NCBI GenBank assembly: GCA_021202245.1 | Contig: JAJQDK010000010.1 | Coordinates: 1 to 47,886 of the forward strand | Source of the DNA: Clostridiales bacterium | Lineage (GTDB): Bacteria; Bacillota; Clostridia; Oscillospirales; Acutalibacteraceae | DNA length: 47,886 nucleotides | Reading direction: 5' to 3' | In this document: piece by piece, positions 7,314 through 14,396 of the stretch | Position numbering within the stretch: the first letter of the stretch is position 1 | Layout: every line of letters begins with the position of its first letter | Translations under genes and position numbers: made by a program | The notes under the pieces: generated by a model | Databases searched by the model: none | Told to the model about the DNA's origin: nothing | What the model saw: the letters and a program-made list of their open reading frames with translations, nothing else

Positions 7314-8577
7314 AAAGACAAGAATAAGAATTGTCGCCGTTATTATGCTCGTTTTAACCCTGATTTTTTTAGGAACTCTTGCAATTATTTACGCCTCAAG
7401 CTATTTAGAAACCGCAAACAGCAACAGCGAAAACGCAAAACGCTATGCTGCGCAGTATTCCCTTGACAACCAACCCGGCGAAGATTCTCACAAGCCCGAC
7501 AACAGCTCCGACTTGACGGCAACTGCTTCGGAGGCGCCCGGTCGGATTCCGAATAAAGAAACCCACTCCTTCCGGGTCACAACCTTTTACTCTGTCGCAG
7601 TTGACGACAACGGAAACGTCCTGGCTGTAGACGCCGGTCAATCGGAAATTTATGATGAAGCTACGCTTACAGCGTTTGCCGAAAGCGTTTTAAAAAGCGG
7701 CAAGGACGACGGAACAGACAAAGATTTAATATATTCCACATATGACAAGGACAACTACACTCTGGTAGTTTTTATGGACAACACTATAATAAGCGAAAGC
7801 TTTTCCACTCTTTTTCGTTATACGCTTATCTTCGGCAGCATTGCTCTCGTTTTGATTTTCTTTATCTCGGTATATCTGGCAAGATGTATAGTTAAACCGT
7901 TGGAAAAAAGCTATCAAGTGCAAAAGCAATTCATTTCCGATGCAGGTCACGAATTAAAAACGCCTGTTTCCGTTGTAAGTGCAAACTTAGAATTGCTTGA
8001 ACGGGAAATCGGAGAAAATCAGTGGCTTGATAATGTTAGATACGAAAACGAGCATATGGGCAAGCTTGTTGAACAGCTGTTGGAGCTTGCGCGCACGGAA
8101 AACGTGGCGGTTGCTTTTGAAGCTGTTGATTTCAGCCGATTGGTAAACGGCGAAGCCCTTACCCTTGAAAGCGTTGCCTTTGAAAAAGAAATCAAACTCA
8201 ACACCGATATCGGCGGCTCTGTATTTATTAACGGCAACGCCACACAGCTGAAGCAGCTCGTTACAATTTTGATAGACAACGCCCTTCAGCACAGCGCTGT
8301 CGGCAGTGAAATTTCAATCATCTTAAAGGAACAGCACGGAAACGTGAGATTGTCGGTCATCAATGACGGTGAAGAAATACCGGCAGAGCAAAGAGCCGCA
8401 CTGTTTGAGCGATTTTACAGAGCCGACGATGCAAGAAACGGCATTAACAGCGAAAAGCATTACGGGCTCGGACTTGCGATTGCAAAGGCTATTGTGACGG
8501 GGCACAAAGGAAAAATCAGCGTTTTATGTTATCGCGGCAAAATTGAATTTGAGGTTCTTTTTCCGATAAAAAAATAA
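7306..8577 (+). CDS. Membrane sensor histidine kinase
   Basis: Partner of the preceding response regulator. It has a transmembrane helix at about 7-29, an extracellular sensor region of about 135 residues, a second helix at about 167-190, and a short linker. The HisKA domain follows with phospho-acceptor His215 in SDAGHELKTPVSV. The HATPase domain has an N box (ILIDNALQHS), an F box (LFERFYRADD) and a glycine box (YGLGLAIAKAIV). The total is 423 aa. The sensor region carries a Ser/Asp/Pro-rich stretch near residue 55-85 and no recognisable ligand fold, so the signal is unknown. The start at 7306 overlaps the regulator's stop. No gene follows closely in the same transcript. Confidence 0.94.
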   Translation: MFKKTRIRIVAVIMLVLTLIFLGTLAIIYASSYLETANSNSENAKRYAAQYSLDNQPGEDSHKPDNSSDLTATASEAPGRIPNKETHSFRVTTFYSVAVDDNGNVLAVDAGQSEIYDEATLTAFAESVLKSGKDDGTDKDLIYSTYDKDNYTLVVFMDNTIISESFSTLFRYTLIFGSIALVLIFFISVYLARCIVKPLEKSYQVQKQFISDAGHELKTPVSVVSANLELLEREIGENQWLDNVRYENEHMGKLVEQLLELARTENVAVAFEAVDFSRLVNGEALTLESVAFEKEIKLNTDIGGSVFINGNATQLKQLVTILIDNALQHSAVGSEISIILKEQHGNVRLSVINDGEEIPAEQRAALFERFYRADDARNGINSEKHYGLGLAIAKAIVTGHKGKISVLCYRGKIEFEVLFPIKK

Positions 8578-8624
8578 TTTTACCCAAGCTGCAAAAGCTC
8601 ATGACTGTCTAGGCTGAAAACAGC

Positions 8625-8653
8625 TTGCATTAAGTTATATTTTTCAATATAAC
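8625..8653 (+). promoter_or_regulatory. Promoter of the dockerin esterase gene
   Basis: TTGCAT (8625-8630), 17 nt, TATAAC (8648-8653). The predicted start near 8660 gives a short leader with AGGAGG at 8693-8698, 8 nt before the ATG at 8707. Confidence 0.55.
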
Positions 8654-8655
8654 TT
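8632..8655. promoter_or_regulatory. 9-bp perfect inverted repeat covering the esterase -10 box
   Basis: AAGTTATAT (8632-8640) and ATATAACTT (8647-8655) are exact reverse complements separated by TTTTCA. The right arm contains the -10 hexamer, so a protein bound here would block the promoter. It lies about 55 nt after the histidine kinase stop and could also be a weak transcript end, but it lacks a clear T run. Confidence 0.45.
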
Positions 8656-8706
8656 CAATAATTCTCCTGTATACTTATGCTATCAAATATATAGGAGGAT
8701 TGTTTT

Positions 8707-11181
8707 ATGTTTTTCAAAAAAACAGCAGCCGCTGTCACTGTGCTTGCAATGGCGCTAAACTTTGCGGCATTCTCATCAGAAACAAACAACACCGACAATG
8801 ACAATACTGAACAATCATATATTGAACAAACGCTTAACATAGCAAATAACAGCGAACTGACGTGGAGCTACACCTCAAGCGACAACGCCTGGGTTATGTC
8901 TGTTGTATCAGCCGTAGCCTATCCGGAGCTTGCCGATTATCAAGGGGTATCGGTAGCCGTGCCCGGCGCATATGTAACGGGTATCGACACCGACGGTGAC
9001 GGTGATGCCGATGTGACCGCCGATAATTACTCAAAGGCAATAAACGGTACGTTGGTAATTGACAGCACCTCCTCAGTCACCTCCGAAAACGGGCAAATAT
9101 ACACCGCCTCTACAGCTCCCGTTATAATAAACACGGGTGCGGCAGGTTACAGTGCGCAGGAAAACCAGCAGGCTTCTACCTCAAACTGTACAAACGGTTA
9201 TATCAACGTCGCTTGCGGAAACCGAGGCAAGCAGTCAACAGCAGTAGATTCCGACGGCAACACCTACTACACCGGCGACGCTCCCGACTGTCTGGTTGAC
9301 CAAAAAGATACTATACGTTTTGTAAAATACAATATTTTGCTCGGCAACCTTCCCGGAAGCACCGAATACTTTGTATCTACGGGAGGTTCGGGCGGCGGTG
9401 CCCACGCAGTTACGGTTGCGGCAACCTCAAATAATTCCGTATATTACGATTATGAAATTTCACAGGGTGCAGTCGGAGTTTATAAAAATGACGACGGTTC
9501 ATACTCCACCTCCGTTACGATTGACGGTACGGAGTATGAGATCAGCGACGGAGTGTGGGGCTGCGTAGCATACTCTGCAATCACATCTCTTGCCGAAGCG
9601 GATATGGCATTGGCATTTGAATATTATCTTGATTCCGATTACAGCTTTAATACGGATTTTCAAAAGCTTACCGCACAATATCTGTCCGAGGAATATATGA
9701 CATATATCAACGACCAAAATCTCACTGTTGAAGAATCCGCTGTCGGCTTTGACCTGAATGACGACGGAGATACAGACGACACTGTTGAACTGACTATTGA
9801 ATATGATGAAGAAAAATATTCGGATACCAACGGCTACGGCGGAACCTATTTGACGCTTTACTTGAAAGAATTTATTTCCAACCTGCAATGGTATGTTGAT
9901 AATCTTGATTATGCAGACGGTTGGACCTGGTTTGATTCCGACGGAAACGTTCTCAGCGATGAAGCTGTGGCTTCAATGACCACCGCCGAAAAAGCTCAGG
10001 CATTTATTGAAGGCAGATACACAGAAGGCACCTCTAACGATAATGAAAATGCGGCAGGCGGTTCATTGCCTGATGGTGATTTGCCTGACGGTTCATTGCC
10101 GGACGGCGATTTGCCGAGCGGAGAGCTTCCCGGCGGTGAGAATACCGTCACCTCGGGTATGGGCGATGAAACAGGCACACCCGATGCCGGAACTACTCAG
10201 GGCACCGGCAGCAGCGTTGATTCAAACAATTACAGCAGCTTTGAAGAAATGCTGGAAGCATATCAGTCTGACATAGCGGAAGTGGAAGCAGGCGACGAGT
10301 ACGGAAACAATCAGGTTACTCTGTACAATCCACTCGTCTATATCGGCGCAGACGCCACGGAGGATCCGACCTGGACAAGAATTTTAATGGGCGCTTCCGA
10401 GGGAGATATGTCTATGTTCTCATCCTTAAATTTGCAGATTGCCTGGCTTAATGCCGGCACCGACGCCACAGTTGAATGGCAGTGGAATGGCGGTCATGTT
10501 CCCTCGGAAATCTTCGGCGAATCGCTTTCCTTGACAATTGATTCAAAATACGGCGAGTACGTTGAGGGAGCTGTCAGCGTGACAAAATCCGAAGCTGAAA
10601 CGCCGACCGCTAACGGCACTTCAAGTGAATGTTCAGGCACTGATATTTCCGACTGGGTCAGCGTTTCCGACAACGGCGAGGTATCATTCTCGCTTGCGGA
10701 TGCCGTTTCGTACAGAACTGACGGAGCAAGCAAGGCTACTCCCGGTTTTGACGTTATTGATTACGGTCAGGAAACCTATGAATTCGGCAGTTCAACACAG
10801 GATGCAAGACATTTTGACAAATATGTTTTGCAGGTATTCACGGAACACGCAGACGAATTATCCGAACTTTTCACCTCCGGCGCAGCAGAAAACACCGAGG
10901 AAACAACAGGATACACTCAGGAAACGACACAAACAGAGGATGATTCAACGTACATCGGAATTATGGGCGACGCAAACAGCGACGGAGTAGTTACCGTAGC
11001 CGATGTTACGGTTGTGCAAAAAGCTTCGGTTAAGCTTACAACGCTCACCGAGGAACAGAATACGCTTGCCGATGTGAACGGCGACGGCAGAGTTTCCATG
11101 CTGGACGCAACCTGTATTCAAAAATATGTTGTGGGCGGATACTCCGACACCGGCTCAACAGGTCAGGCTGTCAGCGAATAA
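8707..11181 (+). CDS. Secreted dockerin-bearing esterase, tannase/feruloyl-esterase-like alpha/beta hydrolase
   Basis: An 824-aa secreted protein. It has an N-terminal signal peptide (Lys-rich start, hydrophobic 7-22), an alpha/beta-hydrolase domain to about residue 700, a Thr/Glu linker, and a C-terminal type I dockerin (about 754-812, two DxNxDG loops). The nucleophile elbow is GGSGGGAH with Ser228. Likely partners are Asp567 (ASEGDMSMF) and His597 (NGGHVPSE). The segment AYSAITSLAEADMALAFEY resembles the 'CPITDLEHADMAYEW' region of subtype-B tannase-like esterases. This suggests release of phenolic or other acyl groups from plant material while docked to a cohesin scaffold; the substrate is inferred. 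Odd features are an acidic calcium-loop-like motif near residue 96 (DTDGDGDAD) and a five-fold pentapeptide tract (SLPDG/DLPDG type, 453-477) in a low-complexity insertion between nucleophile and acid. The domain assignment is by motif, so the family is moderately certain and the dockerin nearly certain. Confidence 0.75.
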   Translation: MFFKKTAAAVTVLAMALNFAAFSSETNNTDNDNTEQSYIEQTLNIANNSELTWSYTSSDNAWVMSVVSAVAYPELADYQGVSVAVPGAYVTGIDTDGDGDADVTADNYSKAINGTLVIDSTSSVTSENGQIYTASTAPVIINTGAAGYSAQENQQASTSNCTNGYINVACGNRGKQSTAVDSDGNTYYTGDAPDCLVDQKDTIRFVKYNILLGNLPGSTEYFVSTGGSGGGAHAVTVAATSNNSVYYDYEISQGAVGVYKNDDGSYSTSVTIDGTEYEISDGVWGCVAYSAITSLAEADMALAFEYYLDSDYSFNTDFQKLTAQYLSEEYMTYINDQNLTVEESAVGFDLNDDGDTDDTVELTIEYDEEKYSDTNGYGGTYLTLYLKEFISNLQWYVDNLDYADGWTWFDSDGNVLSDEAVASMTTAEKAQAFIEGRYTEGTSNDNENAAGGSLPDGDLPDGSLPDGDLPSGELPGGENTVTSGMGDETGTPDAGTTQGTGSSVDSNNYSSFEEMLEAYQSDIAEVEAGDEYGNNQVTLYNPLVYIGADATEDPTWTRILMGASEGDMSMFSSLNLQIAWLNAGTDATVEWQWNGGHVPSEIFGESLSLTIDSKYGEYVEGAVSVTKSEAETPTANGTSSECSGTDISDWVSVSDNGEVSFSLADAVSYRTDGASKATPGFDVIDYGQETYEFGSSTQDARHFDKYVLQVFTEHADELSELFTSGAAENTEETTGYTQETTQTEDDSTYIGIMGDANSDGVVTVADVTVVQKASVKLTTLTEEQNTLADVNGDGRVSMLDATCIQKYVVGGYSDTGSTGQAVSE

Positions 11182-11236
11182 AAGCAAATAGATTTGCAAA
11201 AAAAGAACACACGGCATACGCTGTGCGTTCAGAATG

Positions 11237-11280
11237 CAGAAAAAGCAGGTTGTTTCAAGAGAAGCATCCTGCTTTTTCTG
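11237..11280. terminator. Symmetric terminator between the esterase and YbjQ genes
   Basis: CAGAAAAAGCAGG (11237-11249) pairs perfectly over 13 bp with CCTGCTTTTTCTG (11268-11280). The A-rich arm on one side and T-rich arm on the other allow termination in both directions between convergent genes. Confidence 0.7.
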
Positions 11281-11331
11281 TAGTAAGTATTGTTAATTCA
11301 GGAAATTATTGCTCGTTAAAAGCAGGATGAA

Positions 11332-11643
11332 TCACACAAATTTAACCGCAGTGCCATAAGCAAGCACCTCGGCAGCCTGCTGCATAACGGAGGCGGAGGT
11401 AAATCTCACTCCGACGATTGCATCTGCTCCCATTTGAGCTGCCTGATCTATCATACGCTGAGTTGCAATAGCTCTTGATTTTGCCATCATCTCGGTATAA
11501 GACTTGAGCTCACCGCCCACCATTGTCTTAAAGCCCTGTCCCATATCGCTGAACATATGCTTGGACTGGATGGTATTGCCTGTAACCAATCCGAGAGTGG
11601 CGCAGTTTCTTCCGGTAACTGTTTCGGTTGTGACCAATATCAT
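11332..11643 (-). CDS. ybjQ: YbjQ family (UPF0145) putative heavy-metal-binding domain protein
   Basis: A 103-aa cytoplasmic protein. The conserved family stretches are visible: TTETVTGRNC near the N-terminus, GLVTGNTI, GGELKSYTEMMAKSRAIA, and AQMGADAIVGVRF near the C-terminus. These proteins form small oligomers and are annotated as heavy-metal-binding by fold, but their cellular role is not established. Its promoter (TTGACT/TAAAAT) lies upstream, so it seems to be its own unit, although the tetR gene reads into it from 122 nt away. The ribosome binding site GGGGTG is weak. Confidence 0.88.
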   Translation of the reverse strand: MILVTTETVTGRNCATLGLVTGNTIQSKHMFSDMGQGFKTMVGGELKSYTEMMAKSRAIATQRMIDQAAQMGADAIVGVRFTSASVMQQAAEVLAYGTAVKFV

Positions 11644-11673
11644 ATAAACACCCCATTAAATAAGATTGTATAT

Positions 11674-11702
11674 ATTTTATCATAATTTTGTACATCAGTC
11701 AA
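11674..11702 (-). promoter_or_regulatory. ybjQ promoter
   Basis: On the minus strand TTGACT (11702-11697), 17 nt, TAAAAT (11679-11674). Directly upstream of the -35 is the near-palindrome CCGACCGTTGG (11713-11703), a possible regulator site. Confidence 0.6.
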
Positions 11703-11765
11703 CCAACGGTCGGAATTTAATAAGCTCTGTCGGAAAAAGTTTAATATTATGAAATTAAGAGCGGC

Positions 11766-12392
11766 TTATGCGCTTTCAGAAGCGCCCGCTTTAATTATTT
11801 CAAGCTTGCGAAGATAGATTTTTTTCTCATCCTCAGCATTGTTTTCCACAACAAAAACATTGAAAATTGCTTCCTTTAAAACCTGCGACAATATTTGGGT
11901 GAGAAATTCAACATCCTCGTCCTGCTTGAATTTCAGCTTATCTTTATTTAGAAAATCCGTTATCTTTTCCATACGTCCGATGCCGTCAAAGCCGTTGAAG
12001 CGGTTGAACATATAATCCGAAAACAAATCGTCGTTAGCCTTAATATTTTTAAAAAGATTTTTTAAAATTACTTTTTTGCTTTCATCCTCGTAAAAGCCGA
12101 CTATAATATCATACAATTTAACATAGGTATAAAAAATATCGCCGTCCGACTCACGCAGAGCGTCGTTCACGCCGTCAAGCGAAAACCGAATAAAGGTACT
12201 CATCAGCACCTCCACCAAGTCAACCTTATCGTCAAAATATTGATAAAAGCTTCCTCTTGAAATTTTTGCGGCTTTTACAATGCGGTTTATGCTCACCTTT
12301 TCGGTTGTTGTGCTTGCAAATTCATTCATTACGGCTTCAATTATTCTGTTTCGCTTTTCCTCGGGGAGATTATAAAAGGTCTTTTTTATCAT
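11766..12392 (-). CDS. TetR/AcrR-family transcriptional regulator
   Basis: A 208-aa repressor-type protein. The N-terminal helix-turn-helix is clear: RNRIIEAVMNEFA, then VSINRIVKAAKISRGSFYQY and FDDKVDLVEVL (about residues 13-60). The helical C-terminal ligand-binding domain is not assignable to a ligand. The ATG at 12392 has AAGGAG 9 nt upstream. A consensus promoter at 12620-12648 with an overlapping array of palindromes lies upstream on the same strand, so autoregulation is likely. A complete repeat-A element sits between promoter and gene and would form most of the 5' leader. No transporter or enzyme target is adjacent. Confidence 0.9.
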   Translation of the reverse strand: MIKKTFYNLPEEKRNRIIEAVMNEFASTTTEKVSINRIVKAAKISRGSFYQYFDDKVDLVEVLMSTFIRFSLDGVNDALRESDGDIFYTYVKLYDIIVGFYEDESKKVILKNLFKNIKANDDLFSDYMFNRFNGFDGIGRMEKITDFLNKDKLKFKQDEDVEFLTQILSQVLKEAIFNVFVVENNAEDEKKIYLRKLEIIKAGASESA

Positions 12393-12411
12393 ATACTTAA
12401 CTCCTTATTTG

Positions 12412-12586
12412 TTTTTAATCGGAGCAACGCTCTGTAAAGCTCGCTTGAAACAGAGCTTGCGATAGATTGCAGCTTGCAAAGGGGGGAGCGTTAGCTCCTC
12501 AGTGTTTCAGCGGGAGATTACAGCTCCCACTGAAATGATGAATGACACCCGCCGCCTTAGAGGCGGGGGACATCTTTGCATAAGTC
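12412..12586 (+). repeat. Repeat family A, complete copy 2
   Basis: 175 bp, same orientation and ends as copy 1 (6216-6390), with compensating-looking changes in stems: the outer arm GAGCGTTAGCTCC matches GGAGC-AACGCTC better here than in copy 1. It lies between the tetR promoter and the tetR ribosome binding site, so it would be transcribed antisense to its own orientation as tetR leader RNA. Confidence 0.85.
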
Positions 12587-12620
12587 ATATGACAGGTTGT
12601 CATATGACAACTTGTCATAA
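12584..12620. promoter_or_regulatory. Operator-like cluster of alternating TGTCAT/ATGACA half-sites
   Basis: Four overlapping palindromes occur: GTCATATGAC (12584-12593), ATGACAGGTTGTCAT (12589-12603), TGTCATATGACA (12598-12609) and ATGACAACTTGTCAT (12604-12618). The last covers the expected start of transcription from the leftward promoter that ends at 12620. This is the arrangement expected for an autoregulated TetR-family repressor. Confidence 0.6.
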
Positions 12621-12648
12621 GTTTAACATCTTCCCCTTAAAGTGTCAA
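12620..12648 (-). promoter_or_regulatory. tetR promoter
   Basis: On the minus strand consensus TTGACA (12648-12643), 17 nt, TAAACT (12625-12620). The leader to the tetR ATG at 12392 would be about 220 nt and contains repeat A. Confidence 0.7.
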
Positions 12649-12662
12649 CAGAAAATTGAAAT

Positions 12663-13163
12663 TTATTTGATAATATCGGCGCATTGAGCGTCCGTCAGCC
12701 TTATAAGGTCCTTAGGCTGCAGGTCAATCTGATAACCGATTTTGCCTGTGCTTACTATTATTTTCGGAATTTCCTCCGCAGTTTTGTGAAATGTGGTTTT
12801 ATATTGCTTTTTCATTCCAATCGGCGAGCATCCGCCCCGCACATAGCCCGTCACCCTTGTGATATCCTTAACGTGTATCATTGCAACAGATTTTTCGCCT
12901 ACGCTTGCGGCGCACTTTTTTAAATCAAGCTCGTCCGCAACAGGAACAACAAAGACGTAGAATTTTCCGCTTGCGCCCTTTGTCACAAGTGTTTTAAAAA
13001 CATATTCCGGGTCTTGGTTCATAAGCTTTGCAACCGAAGCGCCGTCAACTGCATCCTTGCCGTGAGGATATTCGTGAGGTATATATTTGATGTTTTCTTT
13101 TTCAAGAATTCTCATCACATTTGTTTTTAAATTAGGGGCTTTCCCCGAGTTATATTCTGCCAT
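12663..13163 (-). CDS. ybaK: YbaK/EbsC-family Cys-tRNA deacylase
   Basis: A 166-aa cytoplasmic editing enzyme that hydrolyses mischarged Cys-tRNA(Pro). Family landmarks are visible: the N-terminal NVMRILEKENIKYIPHEY, then AKLMNQDPEYVFKTLVTKG containing the expected catalytic-lysine region, VPVADELDLKK, and the glycine-rich loop GYVRGGCSPIG. Length is typical. The ATG follows GGAGTGG. It has its own promoter at 13188-13217. The gene ends 15 nt before the tetR promoter on the same strand, with no clear terminator between, so some read-through is possible. Confidence 0.92.
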   Translation of the reverse strand: MAEYNSGKAPNLKTNVMRILEKENIKYIPHEYPHGKDAVDGASVAKLMNQDPEYVFKTLVTKGASGKFYVFVVPVADELDLKKCAASVGEKSVAMIHVKDITRVTGYVRGGCSPIGMKKQYKTTFHKTAEEIPKIIVSTGKIGYQIDLQPKDLIRLTDAQCADIIK

Positions 13164-13187
13164 TTTTCCACTCCGAAGGTTTTTTTC

Positions 13188-13217
13188 ATTTTAATTCATT
13201 TTCCGGCACATTGTCAA
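13188..13217 (-). promoter_or_regulatory. ybaK promoter
   Basis: On the minus strand TTGACA (13217-13212), 18 nt, TAAAAT (13193-13188), about 25 nt before the ATG. Confidence 0.6.
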
Positions 13218-13252
13218 GACACAAAGCGAATTTTGAAAGGATAAACTAAGCA

Positions 13253-13820
13253 CCTGTTCGTAGCGGCGGTCACTGACCGCCACAGTCGCTCCGCACATCA
13301 CTGTGTGCGAAGGTATAATTTCCCACCGCAGCCCGTGCCTCCCTCTGACGAGGGAGGTGTCACGCAAAGCGTGACGGAGGGAGAGAAAACGTTATAGTTA
13401 TATCTAACTTATACCACTGTGTACCAACGTATAATTTCGCTCAACCTCGTAGGGGCTGATATTATCCGCCCGAAGTAAAGGCAGGATGTTTTAATTCTAA
13501 TTATACATTTGACAAAGCTATATACGTTAAAATGTAAATGCAAAAAATTTATGAAATTAAATTATAGTTTTTATAAGGACGGCTGCGCCGTGCGGGCGGA
13601 TACTATCCGCCCCTACGAGGTTGTGGGGCATCAAGTGACAGCACACAGTGGTATGCGTTGCGGCAATGGCGAACACTGTTCGCCGCTACGAACGTGTTAT
13701 AATTTTAGCGTATCATCGCAAAGAAAGCTGCGGCATAATATTTTTAACTCAACACTCCAAACTCCAAACTCAACACTCCACACTAAACACTAAACACTAA
13801 GCACTAAGCACTACCCACTG
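13253..13820. repeat. Repeat island with nested inverted repeats and a 7-bp tandem tract
   Basis: No gene is supported from 13218 to 13862. An outer inverted pair has GTTCGTAGCGGCGGTC (near 13255) against CGCCGCTACGAAC (near 13680). An inner pair has CTCGTAGGGGCTGATATTAT (near 13446) against a copy of the opposite strand ending CCGCCCCTACGAGG (near 13595). Between them are CCTCCCTC/GAGGGAGG and GTCACGC/GCGTGAC hairpins. A heptamer tract follows at about 13742-13815 (units such as CTAAACA and CTAAGCA). The structure resembles stacked non-autonomous mobile repeats. Confidence 0.6.
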
Positions 13821-13862
13821 ACCGCCGCTGCGAACGGGAGGGTATTCCCTTATTTGCTAATG

Positions 13863-13891
13863 TTGACAATTTGATTTTTTAGCGCTAAACT
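13863..13891 (+). promoter_or_regulatory. marR-yczE promoter
   Basis: TTGACA (13863-13868), 17 nt, TAAACT (13886-13891). It has the same two hexamers and spacing as the tetR promoter. Confidence 0.7.
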
Positions 13892-13918
13892 AACTGTTAG
13901 ACTTTTAACAGTTAGTTT
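13887..13918. promoter_or_regulatory. MarR-type operator
   Basis: AAACTAACTGTTA (13887-13899) and TAACAGTTAGTTT (13906-13918) form a perfect 13-bp inverted repeat with a 6-nt spacer. It covers the -10 box and start site. It lies just upstream of a MarR-family gene, so autorepression is the simplest reading. Confidence 0.65.
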
Positions 13919-13946
13919 TCTAACCGTTTACGGAAAGGAGCTTAAT

Positions 13947-14396
13947 ATGAAGAGGTCGCTGCATTATCTTTTAATGGCTAATCACACGGAGCTGCAAAAA
14001 CAGCTTTTCTCTTCCGTAAAGGACACCGAATTGACCTTGGGTCAGCCGAAAGTTTTGGATTACCTAAAGGAGCGCAACGGCGTTGTGCAAAAAGAAATTG
14101 CCTGCGCCTGCCACATAGAGCCGGCTTCTCTGTCCTCAATCCTCAACGGTATGGAAAAGAAAGGCTTGATTACAAGAAAAATGTCGCTTGAAAACCGCAG
14201 AGTCTGCTATATCTTTTTAACCGAAAAGGGAGAAAGACTTATGCGCAGAGTAGACGATGAATTTAAAAGGATAGACGAAAGCTGTCTTTACGGCTTTTCG
14301 GAAAAAGAAAAAGAAACCCTGAACGGATTTCTTGAAAGAATTTATAATAATTTGTATAATGTCAAAAGTACAAAAGGAGATAATACTGTTGAATAA
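13947..14396 (+). CDS. MarR-family transcriptional regulator
   Basis: A 149-aa winged-helix regulator. The DNA-binding core is visible at about residues 30-100: LTLGQPKVLDYL, QKEIACACHIEPASLSSILNGMEKKGLITRK (recognition helix) and the wing ENRRVCYIFLTEKGE. The ATG at 13947 follows AAAGGAG. A long perfect palindrome covers its promoter. Its 3' end overlaps the next gene, a YczE-like membrane protein, so it probably controls that gene together with itself. The inducer is unknown. Confidence 0.92.
   Translation: MKRSLHYLLMANHTELQKQLFSSVKDTELTLGQPKVLDYLKERNGVVQKEIACACHIEPASLSSILNGMEKKGLITRKMSLENRRVCYIFLTEKGERLMRRVDDEFKRIDESCLYGFSEKEKETLNGFLERIYNNLYNVKSTKGDNTVE

Noticed and set aside
13509..13793. 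94-codon frame in the ybaK-marR gap
   Set aside because: It runs across inverted repeats and the heptamer tract, and its composition follows the repeats. No binding site or domain is visible.
13742..13815. CRISPR-like regular repetition
   Set aside because: The units are only 7 bp, contiguous and without spacers, and no cas gene is present.
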